Source: DASXYG01 sp036502625 | GTDB taxonomy: Bacteria > Actinomycetota > Actinomycetes > Streptosporangiales > Streptosporangiaceae | NCBI GenBank assembly: GCA_036502625.1 | Contig: DASXYG010000124.1 | Coordinates: 1 to 24,694 of the forward strand | Reading direction: 5' to 3' | DNA length: 24,694 nt | Shown here: in pieces, positions 23,983 through 24,694 of the stretch | How the letters are laid out: each line of letters opens with the position of its first letter | How positions within the stretch are numbered: position 1 is the stretch's first letter | Made by a program: the position numbers and the translations under genes | The notes under the pieces: model-generated | Databases searched by the model: none | Seen by the model: the letters and a program-made list of their open reading frames with translations, nothing else | What the model was told of the DNA's origin: nothing

Positions 23983-24012
23983 TTGGCACGTCGGACGTTA
24001 CGGAACTAAGCT
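23983..24012 (+). promoter_or_regulatory. Putative leaderless promoter of the second tetR gene
   Basis: TTGGCA (23983-23988) and TAAGCT (24007-24012) are separated by 18 bp. The A of ATG at 24018 lies six bases past the -10, where transcription would begin, and no Shine-Dalgarno sequence is present. The -10 sits entirely inside operator site 2, implying self-repression. Confidence 0.5.
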
Positions 24013-24016
24013 TCCG
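24001..24016. promoter_or_regulatory. TetR operator candidate, site 2 (over the tetR -10)
   Basis: CGGAACTAAGCTTCCG has inverted CGGAA/TTCCG arms around a 6-bp centre. It is 14/16 identical to site 1, with centres 37 bp apart. It ends one base before the likely tetR start codon. Confidence 0.6.
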
Positions 24017-24017
24017 G

Positions 24018-24629
24018 ATGTCAAGCCAACCCCGAGCGACGGCGATGCCCACCATGACCGCGACCGAACGCCCCCTGCGCGCCGACGCGCGCCGCAACCG
24101 CGAGCAGATCATCGCCGCGGCCGGCGAACTGTTCGCCACCCACGGCCACGACGCGCAGATGGAGCAGATCGCCGCCCACTGCGGCCTCGGCATGGGCACG
24201 CTCTACCGCCACTTCCCCAACAAGCGCGCCCTGCTCACCGCCATCGTCGGCGCCCGCTTCCAGGGCATGGCCGAGCTGGCCCGCGCCGCCGAGCAGGTAG
24301 CCGACCCCGGCGCCGCCTTCGAAAAGGCCCTCCGCGACTACCTGGAAGCCGCCGACGGCGACGCCGCGTTCCAGTTGGCCCTAATGGGCGACGGCACCGT
24401 CAACTGGGAAGACGTCAAGACTGAGAAGGCCGAGTTCGCCGAGATCATCACCCGAATAATCACCCGAGCGGTAAAGGCAGGCGCCATCCGCCCCGACCTG
24501 ACCTTCGCCGACTTCCCATTGATAGCCCACGGCGTAATCTCCACGATGTACTACCAACCAGCCGGAAACCCAGACTGGCGCCGCCATCTGGAATTCGTCC
24601 TAGCCGGCGTCCAAACCCCCCACCCCTAA
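24018..24629 (+). CDS. TetR/AcrR-family transcriptional regulator, divergent from nmrA-like gene
   Basis: This is a 203-residue regulator. The N-terminal helix-turn-helix (about residues 22-75) reads LRADARRNREQIIAAAGELFATHGHDAQMEQIAAHCGLGMGTLYRHFPNKRALLTAIV, a textbook TetR domain ending in the YRHFPNK signature. The helical C-terminal ligand domain contains EKALRDYLEAADGDAAF and a conserved-looking FADFPLIAHGVIS segment. The start at 24018 fits a leaderless transcript. ATG codons at 24045 and 24054 are alternatives, also without a clear ribosome binding site. From about 24290 onward A-ending codons (GTA, CTA, ATA, CGA, CCA, GCA) become common, unlike every other gene here. Bases 24630-24694 downstream hold no feature I can name. 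Confidence 0.88.
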   Translation: MSSQPRATAMPTMTATERPLRADARRNREQIIAAAGELFATHGHDAQMEQIAAHCGLGMGTLYRHFPNKRALLTAIVGARFQGMAELARAAEQVADPGAAFEKALRDYLEAADGDAAFQLALMGDGTVNWEDVKTEKAEFAEIITRIITRAVKAGAIRPDLTFADFPLIAHGVISTMYYQPAGNPDWRRHLEFVLAGVQTPHP

Positions 24630-24694
24630 CCCCCACCCCCTCCCCTCACGCACCGCACCCCCGCCGCACGAGAGAACGCCCCCCACGCGAAACC

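Overview
The window comes from a very GC-rich (roughly 72-74% by eye) actinomycete. Evidence: near-exclusive G/C third codon positions, GTG starts, an ECF41-type sigma factor, an IclR and two TetR regulators, HyuA/HyuB proteins and dense gene packing. I cannot fix the genus. Order Streptosporangiales or a similar filamentous actinomycete is a guess. No rRNA, tRNA, CRISPR array, transposase or phage gene is visible. No gap exceeds 300 bases; the largest are 8536-8771 and 20674-20893.

Layout. (1) 2-580 (+): 3' part of an ECF41-type sigma factor. (2) 597-2270 (-): FAD-binding dehydrogenase of the 3-ketosteroid dehydrogenase type, divergent from (3) 2423-3049 (+): LysE-family exporter. (4) 3046-8535 (-): an 1829-residue single-chain biotin-dependent acyl-CoA carboxylase with a eukaryote-like domain order. 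(5) 8772-9308 (+): DinB-like protein. (6) 9292-19096 (-): one compact catabolic operon of about 9.8 kb. In transcription order it holds a DHDPS-family lyase, an MHS-type MFS transporter, HyuA, HyuB, an FMN alpha-hydroxy-acid oxidase broken into two overlapping frames, an ALDH7 (antiquitin-like) aldehyde dehydrogenase and a medium-chain alcohol dehydrogenase-like protein. Most junctions are 1-11 bp overlaps. (7) 19277-20044 (+): the divergent IclR regulator, ending at a strong bidirectional hairpin. (8) 20128-20673 (-): small secreted protein, divergent from (9) 20894-21493 (+): TetR regulator. (10) 21501-22985 (-) and 23053-23940 (-): a clan GH-A glycosidase-like protein behind an NmrA-type NAD(P)-binding protein. 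(11) 24018-24629 (+): a second TetR regulator, divergent from the NmrA gene.

How the genes work together. The core is an IclR-controlled uptake-and-degradation operon: transporter, ATP-dependent HyuAB ring or amide hydrolase (or carboxylase), a lyase, a hydroxyacid oxidase and two dehydrogenases. The ALDH7 protein strongly resembles alpha-aminoadipate-semialdehyde/piperideine-6-carboxylate dehydrogenase. The substrate could therefore be a lactam, imide, hydantoin or lysine-like cyclic compound, but that is inference. The clearest regulatory DNA lies in the two divergent regulator gaps: paired 15-bp sites at iclR and paired 16-bp sites (14/16 identical) at tetR/nmrA. Both regulators appear to be leaderless.

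Most notable for follow-up: the unassigned HyuAB-ALDH7-DHDPS operon, the frame-split hydroxyacid oxidase with an ATGA junction, the giant carboxylase, the duplicated operator with a leaderless promoter, and a roughly seven-fold excess of the palindrome CGTACG across the window.
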